Shown: piece by piece, positions 20,813 through 29,841 of the stretch
How the letters are laid out: the number at the start of each line of letters is the position of its first letter
How positions within the stretch are numbered: the first letter of the stretch is position 1
The notes under the pieces: model-generated
The model's input: only the letters and a program-made list of their open reading frames with translations
What the model was told of the DNA's origin: nothing
The model's database searches: none
NCBI RefSeq assembly: GCF_900460535.1
Contig: NZ_UHIL01000002.1
Location: 1,178,001 to 1,242,000 of the forward strand
Length of the DNA: 64,000 bases
DNA from: Vibrio parahaemolyticus
GTDB taxonomy: Bacteria > Pseudomonadota > Gammaproteobacteria > Enterobacterales > Vibrionaceae
Direction of reading: 5' to 3'
Position numbers and translations under genes: made by a program

Positions 20813-22771
20813 TTAAATCGCTTCTTCTTTTGGTGGCGTAATATCTTGCACGTTTTCACCGTCAAAGTTTTCAGCGTAACCTTTTGGCGGTGGCGTCCAG
20901 CCTCGCTCAGAACGCGATAACTTATCGTGACGATCTTTGCGCATCTCTTCCGCCATTTTCTCTTCGAGCTGGATGAATAGCTCGCGGAAGTTGTTATCGA
21001 AGCGCTCACCTTCCGAATCATCTTCCCACGCTTGATATAACATTTCAGATTTACGAGCTTCTACGCGCTTGTAAGTGTCTTTTTGCTGTTCAACAAAGAA
21101 TGGGTGAATGCCCAACGCTTTCATGGCATGTCCACCCATTTCCAGTGCCGAGTGATAAGTTTCCGATTCGATCACATCGGCGCCAGCTTGACGCAGCAAG
21201 TAACCATGACCGCGGTCGAAAGCGCGTGCGATGATTTTCACTTTCGGGTAGGTGTGCTTCACGTATTTCACCAGTTCCACACTCGATTCTTGGTTATCAA
21301 TCGCGACGACCAACGCAGCCGCATGCTCGATACCTGCCGTGTGCAGCATATCTGGTCGGGTAGCGTCACCAAAATAGGCACGAGTGCCAATCTGGCGCAT
21401 GTTATCGACTTGGTTGGCTTGATGGTCAAGCACTACCGTTGTTACGCCGTTTGATACTAATAGGCGATTCACAATCTGACCAAAGCGGCCAATACCAGCA
21501 ATGATGACTGTGCCAGTTTCTTCAATCGTATCGCTTTCGCGTTCATTCGATTGGGTTTCAAAGCGAGGCAAAATCACCCGATCAAACAAAATGAACAAGC
21601 CCGGGGTCAGGAACATTGAAATCGCAACGACCAGTGCAAGAGTTTGCGAGAGTTCAAACGGAATGACGTGGTTTTGCACAGAGAAGCTTAGCAACACAAA
21701 ACCAAATTCACCCGCTTGAGCCAAGCTTAGGGTAAACAGCCAGCGGTTGCTGCCTTTCACTCTAAATATCAGCGCGAGAATAAACAGCACCAAGGCTTTC
21801 AATACCATCACGCCAATGGTCAGCGCCATGATCAGCCAGAAATCACCAAATAGAACCGAGAAGTTGATTCCCGCGCCAACGGTAATAAAGAACAGACCTA
21901 GCAATAAACCTTTAAATGGTTCGATGTTGGACTCTAACTCGTGGCGGAATTCACTGTTTGCCAATACAACGCCAGCCAAGAAGGTTCCAAGCGCAGGAGA
22001 CAAGCCCACTAAACTCATCAGCGCAGCGATGCCAATCACCAGCATGAGCGCGGTCGCCGTAAAGATTTCGCGCAAACCAGAGCTCGCCACGTACTTAAGT
22101 AACGGGCGGCTTAAAAAGTGTCCGCCAACCACAACAATTGCAATCGATGCAGTGATGACAATTCCGTATGCCCAGCCCGGCAAATCGGCCACGAGGTTTA
22201 AATCGTCATGATGCTGCGCAGCAGTTTGAACGGCATTTTGTGCTTGTTCGACTAACTCCGGCAGGGCCAACAATGGAATAAAGGCCAACATCGGGATAAC
22301 AGCGATATCTTGAAAGAGCAGAACAGAAAACGCGTTTTTACCACCTTCTGTTTTGGTTAGCCCTTTTTCGCTAAAGGTTTGCAGCACAATGGCGGTTGAT
22401 GACAGCGCAAAAATTAGGCCAATCGCCAGAGCAATCGTCCAAGGTTGCTCAAAGTACAAGGCGATACCCATAATCGCGGCGACAGTGCCGCCAACTTGCA
22501 AGCCACCTAACCCCATCAAGCGATTACGCATCGCCCACAGCATTTTAGGTTCGAGTTCTAAACCAACAAGAAACAGCATCATTACAACGCCAAATTCCGC
22601 AAAATGTTGGATCGTTGTGGTCTCTTCGCCTACTAGGCCGATGATTGGGCCAATCACCACGCCGGCAATTAGGTAGCCCAGTACAGAGCCTAAACCTAAG
22701 CGTTTTGCTAACGGAACCGCGATAACGGCGGCTACAAGGTACACAAAGGCTTGTAAGAATATTCCTGTCAT
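20813..22771 (-). CDS. Kef-type K+ efflux antiporter (CPA2 with TrkA-N domain)
   Basis: Inner-membrane K+/H+ antiporter of 652 residues. The first 390 residues form about 12 hydrophobic helices typical of CPA2 exchangers; then a Rossmann RCK/TrkA-N domain begins with VIIAGIGRFGQ (about 415-530), which in KefB/KefC binds NAD(H) and glutathione adducts. The charged C-terminal 90 residues are variable. Its start overlaps the stop of the upstream flavoprotein gene by 4 bp (ATGA), the same pairing as kefF-kefC and kefG-kefB. The system acidifies the cytoplasm to protect against electrophiles. Whether it is orthologous to KefB or KefC was not resolved. Confidence 0.92.
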   Translation of the reverse strand: MTGIFLQAFVYLVAAVIAVPLAKRLGLGSVLGYLIAGVVIGPIIGLVGEETTTIQHFAEFGVVMMLFLVGLELEPKMLWAMRNRLMGLGGLQVGGTVAAIMGIALYFEQPWTIALAIGLIFALSSTAIVLQTFSEKGLTKTEGGKNAFSVLLFQDIAVIPMLAFIPLLALPELVEQAQNAVQTAAQHHDDLNLVADLPGWAYGIVITASIAIVVVGGHFLSRPLLKYVASSGLREIFTATALMLVIGIAALMSLVGLSPALGTFLAGVVLANSEFRHELESNIEPFKGLLLGLFFITVGAGINFSVLFGDFWLIMALTIGVMVLKALVLFILALIFRVKGSNRWLFTLSLAQAGEFGFVLLSFSVQNHVIPFELSQTLALVVAISMFLTPGLFILFDRVILPRFETQSNERESDTIEETGTVIIAGIGRFGQIVNRLLVSNGVTTVVLDHQANQVDNMRQIGTRAYFGDATRPDMLHTAGIEHAAALVVAIDNQESSVELVKYVKHTYPKVKIIARAFDRGHGYLLRQAGADVIESETYHSALEMGGHAMKALGIHPFFVEQQKDTYKRVEARKSEMLYQAWEDDSEGERFDNNFRELFIQLEEKMAEEMRKDRHDKLSRSERGWTPPPKGYAENFDGENVQDITPPKEEAI

Positions 22772-23385
22772 GACGCCTCCTTGATGAGCTTCGGCAATGC
22801 ACTGTTAAGTTTAATGAGCGAAGCGGCGGCCTCGACATCCAATCGGTCTTCGACCAGTGCCGTTAAGAGCTTTTTATAGCGTTCAATATGGCGCGGGATA
22901 CGACCTTCTTCGGCTGCGGTACGCGAACCAAACAAAGCAAGAGGCGCAATATAGTGCATGCCCGTGAGTGCGGACATTTGCTCGATAGGAGCGAGCAGTT
23001 CCCGAATCGTAAAATGGTTGTAGCCTTCGGCTTTGTAGGCTTCTTCTTTGCCGCCGGCAGAAAGCACGCACAGCATGGTTTTGCCTTGCAGTTCGGTTCC
23101 TTCGGTGCCATATGCAAAGCCGTATTCCAACACCAAATCTTGCCATTCTTTCAAAATCGCTGGTGTTGAGTACCAGTAAAGCGGGAATTGGAAAATCACC
23201 ACATCATGTTCACGAAGGCGTTGTTGTTCTCGGTCGATATTGATGTTGAAACGAGGGTACTCACCGTACAAGTCAACGCATGTCACGCCTTCGATTTTTT
23301 GAGCTTCTTTGAAAAGTGGAGTATTCACTTCTGAACGATGCTGGGAAGGATGAGCAAAGAGAATCAGTACTTTTTTATTTGTCAT
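22768..23385 (-). CDS. KefF/KefG-like NAD(P)H oxidoreductase, Kef ancillary subunit
   Basis: Flavodoxin-fold quinone reductase of 205 residues. The N-terminus VLILFAHPSQHRSEVN is the FMN-phosphate loop of this family, and FQFPLYWYSTPAILKEW is the second conserved flavin-site segment. In E. coli such proteins bind the antiporter and are needed for full activity, besides reducing quinones. ATG 23385 is chosen for the AGGA six bases upstream; an ATG at 23406 adds seven residues. The 4-bp overlap with the antiporter gene indicates translational coupling. Confidence 0.92.
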   Translation of the reverse strand: MTNKKVLILFAHPSQHRSEVNTPLFKEAQKIEGVTCVDLYGEYPRFNINIDREQQRLREHDVVIFQFPLYWYSTPAILKEWQDLVLEYGFAYGTEGTELQGKTMLCVLSAGGKEEAYKAEGYNHFTIRELLAPIEQMSALTGMHYIAPLALFGSRTAAEEGRIPRHIERYKKLLTALVEDRLDVEAAASLIKLNSALPKLIKEAS

Positions 23386-23537
23386 AGGGATCCTTGCTTT
23401 CAGCATGGCCTTATCCGAATGGAGAAGGTGGGTGAAGAGACTGACGTGCTATGTCCGTCTCGGTCAGTTACAAAATGTAACGCATAAACGTTAACCTATC
23501 TACCATGTAGGAATAGATAAACTGATGATGTATTAAT

Positions 23538-23566
23538 AAAAAACCACCAAACAAGTTGGTGGTTTT
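23538..23566 (-). terminator. Terminator of the Usp gene
   Basis: AAAACCACCAA/TTGGTGGTTTT stem with loop ACAAG; on the minus strand it is followed by more T residues. It lies 55 bp past the Usp stop codon. Confidence 0.85.
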
Positions 23567-23620
23567 ATAAAATGAGACAAGTTCTCTGAGCCCGTGGGGC
23601 TATTTCATGATCACGCCAAT

Positions 23621-24046
23621 TTATTCGTGAATAGGCACCACTAAAATATCAACGGGTGATTTGTTGATTAGGTGTCTTGAGTAAGAAATGATCTTGCTCC
23701 AGAAATCTTGGTGGTGACCACAAATCAACAGATCCACTTCTTGTTCTTTAATGGTGACTTCCAATTTATCAGCTAAATCACCTGTGCCTACAAAGAAGTG
23801 TTTAAGTGGGTAGTCCATGTAATCACTGAATGTTCTTAAACATTCCATTGAATGCTCATTCAACGGCCTTTGATCCGGGTTCTCTTTAATGTCTACAAGC
23901 TCGCGATAGATTTCTCCGTGCGTACCATCAATATGGATAAAGGAGATATCGGAGTCGAGATAGTTTGCCATTGATACCGCTCTGTCGATAAGCACGGTGC
24001 TTTCATCTGACAGTTCCAGTGCAACAAGGATATGTTTGTATTTCAT
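23621..24046 (-). CDS. Universal stress protein (UspA family)
   Basis: Cytoplasmic stress protein of 141 residues with one Usp domain: N-terminal strand YKHILVALELSDES, central helices, and a C-terminal LLICGHHQDFW ... SPVDILVVP segment. The G-X2-G-X9-G(S/T) ATP-binding loop of the MJ0577 type is not present in standard form, placing it closer to the non-ATP-binding UspA class. ATG 24046 has AGGG seven bases upstream; a GTG two codons earlier is possible. Single-gene unit with its own terminator. Confidence 0.9.
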   Translation of the reverse strand: MKYKHILVALELSDESTVLIDRAVSMANYLDSDISFIHIDGTHGEIYRELVDIKENPDQRPLNEHSMECLRTFSDYMDYPLKHFFVGTGDLADKLEVTIKEQEVDLLICGHHQDFWSKIISYSRHLINKSPVDILVVPIHE

Positions 24047-24208
24047 AACCACGCCCTTATGTGGATTATCTTTACCCTAAGCATAGTATGGCTTGGGCAA
24101 AAATTGTGTTGATAAGATCTCGAAATTGTTCAAAGTTTTGTTAAAAAGTTAATACGATATAACAACTTGCTGTGAAACTTTCTCTTTGTACTCATTTGGT
24201 TAGAAAGC

Positions 24209-24238
24209 TTGCGTTTTGAACAAAAAAGCCGCTACACT
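24209..24238 (+). promoter_or_regulatory. Promoter of the ABC-F leader
   Basis: -35-like TTGCGT at 24209-24214 and -10-like TACACT at 24233-24238 separated by 18 bp. Placed correctly for a transcript including the three-codon ORF. Confidence 0.45.
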
Positions 24239-24271
24239 TTGCGTATCATTTCTCTAGGAGATTACGCCAAC

Positions 24272-24283
24272 ATGAAGAACTAA
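24272..24283 (+). CDS. Three-codon leader ORF (Met-Lys-Asn) upstream of ABC-F gene
   Basis: ATG AAG AAC TAA preceded by AGGAG 11 bases upstream. It is 208 bp before the ABC-F start codon. Such minimal ORFs precede several regulated ABC-F genes, where ribosome occupancy decides whether a downstream terminator or sequestering hairpin forms. Here the stop codon is followed at once by CCTGTCAT, a copy of the word that pairs with the ABC-F ribosome site. Regulation is inference; the ORF and its Shine-Dalgarno are visible. Confidence 0.45.
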   Translation: MKN

Positions 24284-24357
24284 ACCTGTCATCCATATTT
24301 TTACTTATTTTTTGGATCTGCAGGGTTAGTAGGCGTAGCTCACTTTCCGATATTTCT

Positions 24358-24442
24358 TTGCAACAAGACGACTTTCTGATTTGACGTTTATCGTCGAGCT
24401 TTACATAGAGCTTAATACGTTTGTGCACGCGTTTTGTTGCAA
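24358..24442 (+). repeat. Long inverted repeat in the ABC-F leader
   Basis: TTGCAACAAGACG (24358-24370) pairs with CGTTTTGTTGCAA (24430-24442) over 13 bp with one G-U wobble. Inside it lies a smaller hairpin GACG-TTTAT-CGTC (24383-24395). A stable RNA stem across the leader is predicted. Confidence 0.6.
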
Positions 24443-24469
24443 TCTCAAATCATAGCTACGGCTGTTGTC

Positions 24470-24485
24470 CCTGTCATACAGGAGG
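24470..24485 (+). promoter_or_regulatory. Ribosome-site hairpin of ABC-F gene
   Basis: CCTGT (24470-24474) can pair with ACAGG (24478-24482), which overlaps the AGGAGG Shine-Dalgarno (24480-24485). A second CCTGTCAT at 24285-24292 could compete for the same ACAGG, giving two mutually exclusive foldings. Confidence 0.45.
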
Positions 24486-24491
24486 CAAATT

Positions 24492-26063
24492 ATGCCAGTT
24501 TTACAAGCTTTTAATGTTAGCCATCAGTTTGATAATGGCGAGACGCTATTTCAGTCTATTTCTTGTTCCATGACTAAACGACGTGTTGGTTTGATTGGGC
24601 GCAATGGCATCGGTAAGTCGCTTTTGGCTTCCATTTTGGCAGGCGAAACTCAGCCAGCCAGCGGTGTTGTGACTTCTCCCTCTTCTTTCATGATGTATCG
24701 CCAGCAGCCGTCTGATCTGCTTTCAGGTCAGCAATCGATCGCCCAGTTTCTGGGAACAGACTCGGTCTTGCATGCTTTGAAGCAGATTGAACAAGGTGAT
24801 GTTTCTGAGCATTGGTTCGAACTGGTTGGCGAACAGTGGGGTATTGAACTGAAACTCAAACAGCAGCTTGCTGCGATGGGCTTGCCGCAAGACCCTGATT
24901 TCTCTTGTGCTCGGCTCAGTGGTGGTCAGTTGGCGCGTTTGCAGTTATGGCAGTTGTTTGAAAACGAAACGGAACTTTTGATTCTCGATGAGCCATCCAA
25001 TCACCTCGATACCGAGGCGAAACAATGGCTGATAGAGTCTATGACTCATTTCGGCGGCGCGATTTTACTCATTAGTCACGATCGTGAGCTGCTGCGAGCA
25101 ATGGAGGAAATTTGGGAACTATCGGCCCTAGGTTTACAGGTTTTTGGTGGAGATTACGATGTGTATGCCGAGCAAAAACGCACTGAACTGCAAGCGGTCG
25201 AGAGGCAGTTAGCGCAAGTCGATAAACAGAAAAAACGATTAGCCGAGCAAGCCCAGAAAAATCGCGAAAAAGCAGACCAACGCGCCGCGCAAGGGAACAA
25301 ACTGCGCAAAGACGGCAGTCAGCCCAAAATTTTGCTTGATGGAAAAAAGGATAGCGCGACCGCCAGCGCCTCAAATCGCAATAAGAATGAGCAACTCAGA
25401 CAAGCGCATTTACAAGCCAAAGAACAGGCGTTGCTATCGCGACATGAGCAGCTCAAAGCGCAAAAGCTTTATCTTGCAGATAATCCGAACCGTTCGCGAA
25501 AAGTGTTGTCGATACAAGAAGGTATATTGCCTTTTGGGGATTCTACTCCTATCACTTTGCAGATTTTTGCGAACGATAAAGTCCATCTCAGAGGGAAAAA
25601 TGGCTGCGGAAAGTCAACCTTGTTAAAGACGTTGCTTGGCGAGTTGTCGTTGCTGAGTGGTGAGCTGCAAGTGAATACACCCTTGTATTATCTCGACCAA
25701 CACTTTGGCGCAGTGAATCCAAATCTTTCGTTACTTGAGAACGTAATGGAGACCTGCCAAGAGATGACGGAAAGTGAAGCGAGAACCTTATTGGCGGGGA
25801 TCGGTTTTCGTCGAGACGCTGTGTTTCGGTTGGGATGCATACTCAGTGGTGGCGAGAAGATGAAGCTCGCAATGCTGATCGTCAGCCATCAACACTCCCA
25901 GCCTTTGCTGCTGCTTGATGAGCCAGATAATCATCTCGATCTCGAGTCAAAAATAATGCTTAGTCAGGCGTTAAATACATACAAAGGTGGATTTGTTCTG
26001 ATTAGTCACGACCAAGATTTCGCTTCTGAGTCTGGGGTTTTGCGTCAAATCGAACTGAATTAA
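24492..26063 (+). CDS. ABC-F family ribosome-associated ATPase
   Basis: Soluble protein of 523 residues with two ATP-binding cassettes and no membrane segments. Cassette 1: Walker A GRNGIGKS, signature LSGGQLARLQL, Walker B LLILDEPSNHLD. Cassette 2: Walker A GKNGCGKST, signature LSGGEKMKLAM, Walker B LLLLDEPDNHLD. The linker (about 235-335) is long, charged and coiled-coil-like, the P-site tRNA interaction motif of ABC-F proteins. Family members act in translation or protect ribosomes from antibiotics. It differs from EttA, Uup, YheS and YbiT as I remember them. ATG 24492 has a perfect AGGAGG six bases upstream. The structured leader suggests inducible expression, as in antibiotic-resistance ABC-F genes; the inducer is unknown. 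Confidence 0.88.
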   Translation: MPVLQAFNVSHQFDNGETLFQSISCSMTKRRVGLIGRNGIGKSLLASILAGETQPASGVVTSPSSFMMYRQQPSDLLSGQQSIAQFLGTDSVLHALKQIEQGDVSEHWFELVGEQWGIELKLKQQLAAMGLPQDPDFSCARLSGGQLARLQLWQLFENETELLILDEPSNHLDTEAKQWLIESMTHFGGAILLISHDRELLRAMEEIWELSALGLQVFGGDYDVYAEQKRTELQAVERQLAQVDKQKKRLAEQAQKNREKADQRAAQGNKLRKDGSQPKILLDGKKDSATASASNRNKNEQLRQAHLQAKEQALLSRHEQLKAQKLYLADNPNRSRKVLSIQEGILPFGDSTPITLQIFANDKVHLRGKNGCGKSTLLKTLLGELSLLSGELQVNTPLYYLDQHFGAVNPNLSLLENVMETCQEMTESEARTLLAGIGFRRDAVFRLGCILSGGEKMKLAMLIVSHQHSQPLLLLDEPDNHLDLESKIMLSQALNTYKGGFVLISHDQDFASESGVLRQIELN

Positions 26064-26269
26064 ACGAAAGAGAGTAAACGCCATCGTAGCTCTTCAGCGT
26101 TGTTCCTAAGCTCTACACCGCCACTTACCGATATGTAGAATTGGCGGGAAATGAGGGAGTTAGGATGGCTTTCACAACTCGTTTAATGAAATTAGATTCA
26201 TTTTGTCGATATATAGTAGAGTTCTGATGTATTGCACAAAAAGACAACAGAAAAATAAAAAGGAATTTC

Positions 26270-28429
26270 ATGAAAAAGAACACCCTAGCATTCGCAACGG
26301 CTCTCGCACTCGGAAGTGTGTTGTCTGTGGCGCATGCAAATGAAGCGGCGCAGTCGTCGGTTGAACAGGTAAACCCGAAAGCCATCACGTACCCAACCAC
26401 ACAAAAAGTGGATGTTGTCGATGACTACTTTGGTACAAAAGTGAGTGATCCTTATCGCTGGTTGGAAGACGATCTCAGCCCAGAAACCGCAGAATGGGTG
26501 AAGGCACAAAATGCAGTGACGTTTGATTATCTGTCGAAAATCCCTTACCGCAAGCAGATTGAAGAGCGCATTACTAAGCTCATGGATTACGAAAAACAAA
26601 GCCAACCGTTCAAAGAGGGTGAGTTCACTTACTTCTACAAAAATGACGGGTTACAAAACCAAGACGTGCTTTATCGGCAGCTAGGTGATGGTGAAGCAGA
26701 AATTTTCCTCGATCCAAATACTTTTAGTGAAGATGGCACCACATCGTTAGCGGGAGTGAGCTTTTCACGAGATGGATCTTTAGTTGCATACAGCATTTCG
26801 GAAGGCGGTAGCGATTGGCGAAAAGTCATAGTTCTAGAGACAGAAACCAAAAAGCCCGTCGGCGAAACGCTGGTGGATATTAAGTTCAGCGACATCAGTT
26901 GGCTCGGCAATCAAGGCTTCTATTACTCAAGTTATGACAAGCCACAGGGGAGTGAACTCTCCGCGAAGACAGATCAACACAAGCTCTACTTTCATACCCT
27001 TGGAACAAAACAAAGTGAAGACCAGCTGATTTTCGGCGGGTTTGAGGAAGAGAAATACCGTTATGTTGGCGGTTATACGTCGGATGATGAACGCTACTTG
27101 TTTATCTCAGCCAGCGTATCGACATCGGGGAACAAACTGTTCTTTAAAGATCTGAGTAAGCCAAACAGCCCGCTTAAAACCATTTTAGATAACACCAGCT
27201 CTGATACTTGGGTGATAGACAACCAAGGCACGAAACTGTACTTGGTTACGAACCTTAATGCGCCGAACAAACGCGTCGTGACGGTGGATGCGAGTCAGCC
27301 GCAGCCCAAAAACTGGAAAGATTTGATTCCTGAAACAAAGAATGTGTTACGCGTTTCTACCGCGGGTGGCAATTTGTTTGCGAGTTATATTGTTGATGCG
27401 ATCTCGATGGTGAAGCAATACGACATGAACGGCAAACTCATCCGAGAAATCAAATTGCCTGATATTGGCAGCGCATACGGTTTCTCGGGTAAAAAAGAAG
27501 AAACCGAAGTCTACTATTCTTTCACCAACTACAAGATGCCAAGCACTACGTATCGTCTGAACATCAAAGATGGTGATAGCGAGGTGTACTACAAATCTAA
27601 AGCGCCATTTGATCCAGCTTTGTATGAATCTCGCCAGGTGTTTTACACCTCAAAAGACGGAACAAAAGTGCCGATGATCATCACCTATAAAAAAGGGACA
27701 CCGATGGACGGCAGCGCACCAACCATCCTATATGGTTATGGTGGTTTCAACATTAGCCTCACACCATCTTTTAGCCCGACACGTGCGGCTTGGCTGGAGC
27801 TTGGTGGTGTTTACGCGGTAGCAAACATTCGTGGCGGTGGGGAGTATGGTAAAGAGTGGCACAACGCTGGCATTCAAATGCAAAAGCAAAATGTGTTTGA
27901 TGACTTTATTGCGGCGGCTGAATACCTAATTGATGAAAAGGTAACGTCATCAAACAAGTTAGCCATTAACGGTGGATCGAATGGTGGCTTGTTAGTGGGG
28001 GCTGTTATGACGCAACGTCCAGAGTTGTTTAAAGTGGCGCTGCCAGCAGTCGGCGTACTGGACATGCTGCGTTATCATACTTTTACCGCAGGTGCTGGTT
28101 GGGCGTATGACTACGGTACGGCAGAGCAAAGTAAAGAGATGTTCCAATATCTGAAAGATTATTCGCCAGTGCACAATGTAAAGGCGGGGGTGGAATACCC
28201 AGCAACATTGATTACAACGGGTGATCATGATGATCGTGTTGTTCCTGCTCACTCTTACAAATTTGCTGCTGAGTTGCAGTCAAAACAGGCGGGTTCAAAT
28301 CCGACCTTGATTCGCATCGAAACCAATGCAGGGCATGGTGCTGGCACACCAACGCGTAAAATAATTGAGACAAATGCAGATATTTATAGCTTTGCACTGT
28401 TCAATATGGGGATAGAGAAACTGCAATAG
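26270..28429 (+). CDS. Exported prolyl oligopeptidase (S9A)
   Basis: Serine peptidase of 719 residues cleaving short peptides after proline. A signal peptide (1-23, ending SVAHA) directs it to the periplasm or beyond, unlike cytosolic mammalian enzymes. The N-terminal beta-propeller covers about 100-460; the alpha/beta-hydrolase domain has Ser570 in GGSNGG, the aspartate in DHDDRV (652-656) and His689 in AGHGAG. GGA lies 6 bases upstream of the ATG. Single gene with a following hairpin. Confidence 0.95.
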   Translation: MKKNTLAFATALALGSVLSVAHANEAAQSSVEQVNPKAITYPTTQKVDVVDDYFGTKVSDPYRWLEDDLSPETAEWVKAQNAVTFDYLSKIPYRKQIEERITKLMDYEKQSQPFKEGEFTYFYKNDGLQNQDVLYRQLGDGEAEIFLDPNTFSEDGTTSLAGVSFSRDGSLVAYSISEGGSDWRKVIVLETETKKPVGETLVDIKFSDISWLGNQGFYYSSYDKPQGSELSAKTDQHKLYFHTLGTKQSEDQLIFGGFEEEKYRYVGGYTSDDERYLFISASVSTSGNKLFFKDLSKPNSPLKTILDNTSSDTWVIDNQGTKLYLVTNLNAPNKRVVTVDASQPQPKNWKDLIPETKNVLRVSTAGGNLFASYIVDAISMVKQYDMNGKLIREIKLPDIGSAYGFSGKKEETEVYYSFTNYKMPSTTYRLNIKDGDSEVYYKSKAPFDPALYESRQVFYTSKDGTKVPMIITYKKGTPMDGSAPTILYGYGGFNISLTPSFSPTRAAWLELGGVYAVANIRGGGEYGKEWHNAGIQMQKQNVFDDFIAAAEYLIDEKVTSSNKLAINGGSNGGLLVGAVMTQRPELFKVALPAVGVLDMLRYHTFTAGAGWAYDYGTAEQSKEMFQYLKDYSPVHNVKAGVEYPATLITTGDHDDRVVPAHSYKFAAELQSKQAGSNPTLIRIETNAGHGAGTPTRKIIETNADIYSFALFNMGIEKLQ

Positions 28430-28487
28430 TGCGAATCGTTTGCGTTTTTAGTTAACGAAATTCATCGGTGCTTTTGCACTCGAAAAT

Positions 28488-28517
28488 AAAAGGGAATCAC
28501 AGAGTGTGATTTCCTTT
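28488..28517 (+). terminator. Terminator of prolyl oligopeptidase gene
   Basis: AAAGGGAATCACA/TGTGATTTCCTTT stem with a GAG loop and one mismatch, 60 bp after the stop codon. Confidence 0.75.
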
Positions 28518-28959
28518 CAATTTATTGTGGAGTAACTATTCTAAATTGACCTCAAGGCTAATTAAATTAAGGTATTTGCAATTTATTACAACTCTCTTCT
28601 TTACCTGAAGAGTAATTTTCGATACAAATAAAAATTGATCGCGATCACCTAAAACCATTGCACTCCTTATTTATATGGTAAATTTAATTAATCATTTATT
28701 CTAATGATAATTGAATTTTCATAAGTTTTAATATTCCCTTCTTCGTAAAGATTACCAAATTTCAAGTTATATAAGATATAAGTAGCAGTGATTGAACTTT
28801 TACGACGCTTTATTTTATTTTAATTAAAACGTCTAATGTTTCGTCATTATTAAATTTGCTTTGATAATTTATATTATCCAAAGCGAGTTGTGTTGCTTAC
28901 TATTTATGATGACCTCACGACGTGAATAATTTTATAATCATTAAAATGGATACAGTTTT
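28518..28959 (+). other. A/T-rich control region of the RND cluster
   Basis: About 0.44 kb, strikingly A/T rich, with no gene. It contains an FNR-like box (28635-28648) and a palindrome TCACG-A-CGTGA at 28915-28925, 34 bp before the first gene. Such A/T-rich DNA is often bound by H-NS. Confidence 0.5.
28635..28648. promoter_or_regulatory. FNR-like box TTGAT-CGCG-ATCAC
   Basis: Matches the FNR consensus TTGAT-N4-ATCAA at nine of ten specified positions. It is 312 bp before the outer-membrane gene at 28960. The core TGATCGCGATCA is a perfect 12-bp palindrome. Confidence 0.4.
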
Positions 28960-29751
28960 ATGAATTTAGTGAAACCGTCTGTTGTTATCATGGCAGCAGC
29001 CCTTCAACTCGCGTCTTCTGCTTATGCTCAGACAAATAATGACGAAGAACTACAAGATATGTCTGACCCACTTGCGGTTTACACCCAAGCGGGCTTTGGT
29101 ATTACTGACAAAGGCGCGAACATCAAAATCGGTCAAACTTACCAATCTAGCCAGCCTGGCACCATGGCGATGAACATCATCGAAATGAAAGGCATTGGTG
29201 GTGAGCTATTTGGCATTCGCGACAATGACGATCCAATGTATGCCAATGTTGATGACAGCATTGACTCTTTCCGACTACGTAATTTCCAAGTAGAAGTCGC
29301 AAAAGGTCTAGGCCGTCAATTGGATGTAAACTACGATGTTGATAACGATAAATTAGATGCATCTTACAGCTTTATTCAAGGCCTACCTAAGTTTGGTATG
29401 TTGCAGCTATTTCCTTTGGCTGGTGCGGGTGTCACTATTGCTAATGATTTTAGTGGTGATGACAAAGGTTATGAAATTCCAGGTATTTTCACCGTTGTCG
29501 GTATGTACTCAAAAATTGAATTAACCGATAAAATCTGGATTAACTACAACCCAATGTATATGCATACACTGTCAGGGTCTAGTCAATATAAAGATACTTA
29601 TTACGCGGGTGAAGATAATATCTTAACTCATGAGTTTGCGTTGTCTTATCAAATTAATCCTCGCGCAAATATTCGTTACTTTGCAAACTGGAATGAGCAC
29701 GTTAATTTCGGTGATGGTGATCACCGTATCGAATTTAACTACCAATTCTAA
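28960..29751 (+). CDS. Predicted outer-membrane beta-barrel protein, 263 residues
   Basis: Signal peptide ending near SSAYA, then alternating hydrophobic/polar strands typical of a small outer-membrane barrel, with the C-terminus NYQF ending in phenylalanine as barrel proteins do. No named family was recognised. First gene of a same-strand cluster with an RND adaptor, RND pump, FadL-like protein and a second outer-membrane protein; the 90-bp gap to the adaptor gene contains a long-loop hairpin. Function is unknown; association with the pump is positional inference. Confidence 0.75.
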   Translation: MNLVKPSVVIMAAALQLASSAYAQTNNDEELQDMSDPLAVYTQAGFGITDKGANIKIGQTYQSSQPGTMAMNIIEMKGIGGELFGIRDNDDPMYANVDDSIDSFRLRNFQVEVAKGLGRQLDVNYDVDNDKLDASYSFIQGLPKFGMLQLFPLAGAGVTIANDFSGDDKGYEIPGIFTVVGMYSKIELTDKIWINYNPMYMHTLSGSSQYKDTYYAGEDNILTHEFALSYQINPRANIRYFANWNEHVNFGDGDHRIEFNYQF

Positions 29752-29774
29752 CTCCCTCGTTTATTTCCAGAATG

Positions 29775-29822
29775 GAAAGTGTGTTTATCCATATATTTAA
29801 ATATTTAGGCTAGGGCACTTTC
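29775..29822 (+). repeat. Long-loop inverted repeat between outer-membrane and adaptor genes
   Basis: GAAAGTG (29775-29781) and CACTTTC (29816-29822), 34-base A/T-rich loop, no T-run. One of three similar stems in this cluster; may tune read-through or mRNA stability. Confidence 0.45.
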
Positions 29823-29841
29823 TACATAAAGTAGGTTTATC

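Larger units (their letters stand above)
24047..24491 (+). other. Long structured leader and promoter region of the ABC-F gene
   Basis: The 0.45-kb gap holds a plausible sigma70 promoter (24209-24238), a three-codon ORF, a long hairpin and a ribosome-site hairpin (all listed). From the estimated start near 24245 the untranslated leader is about 245 nt, long enough for attenuation. Confidence 0.6.
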
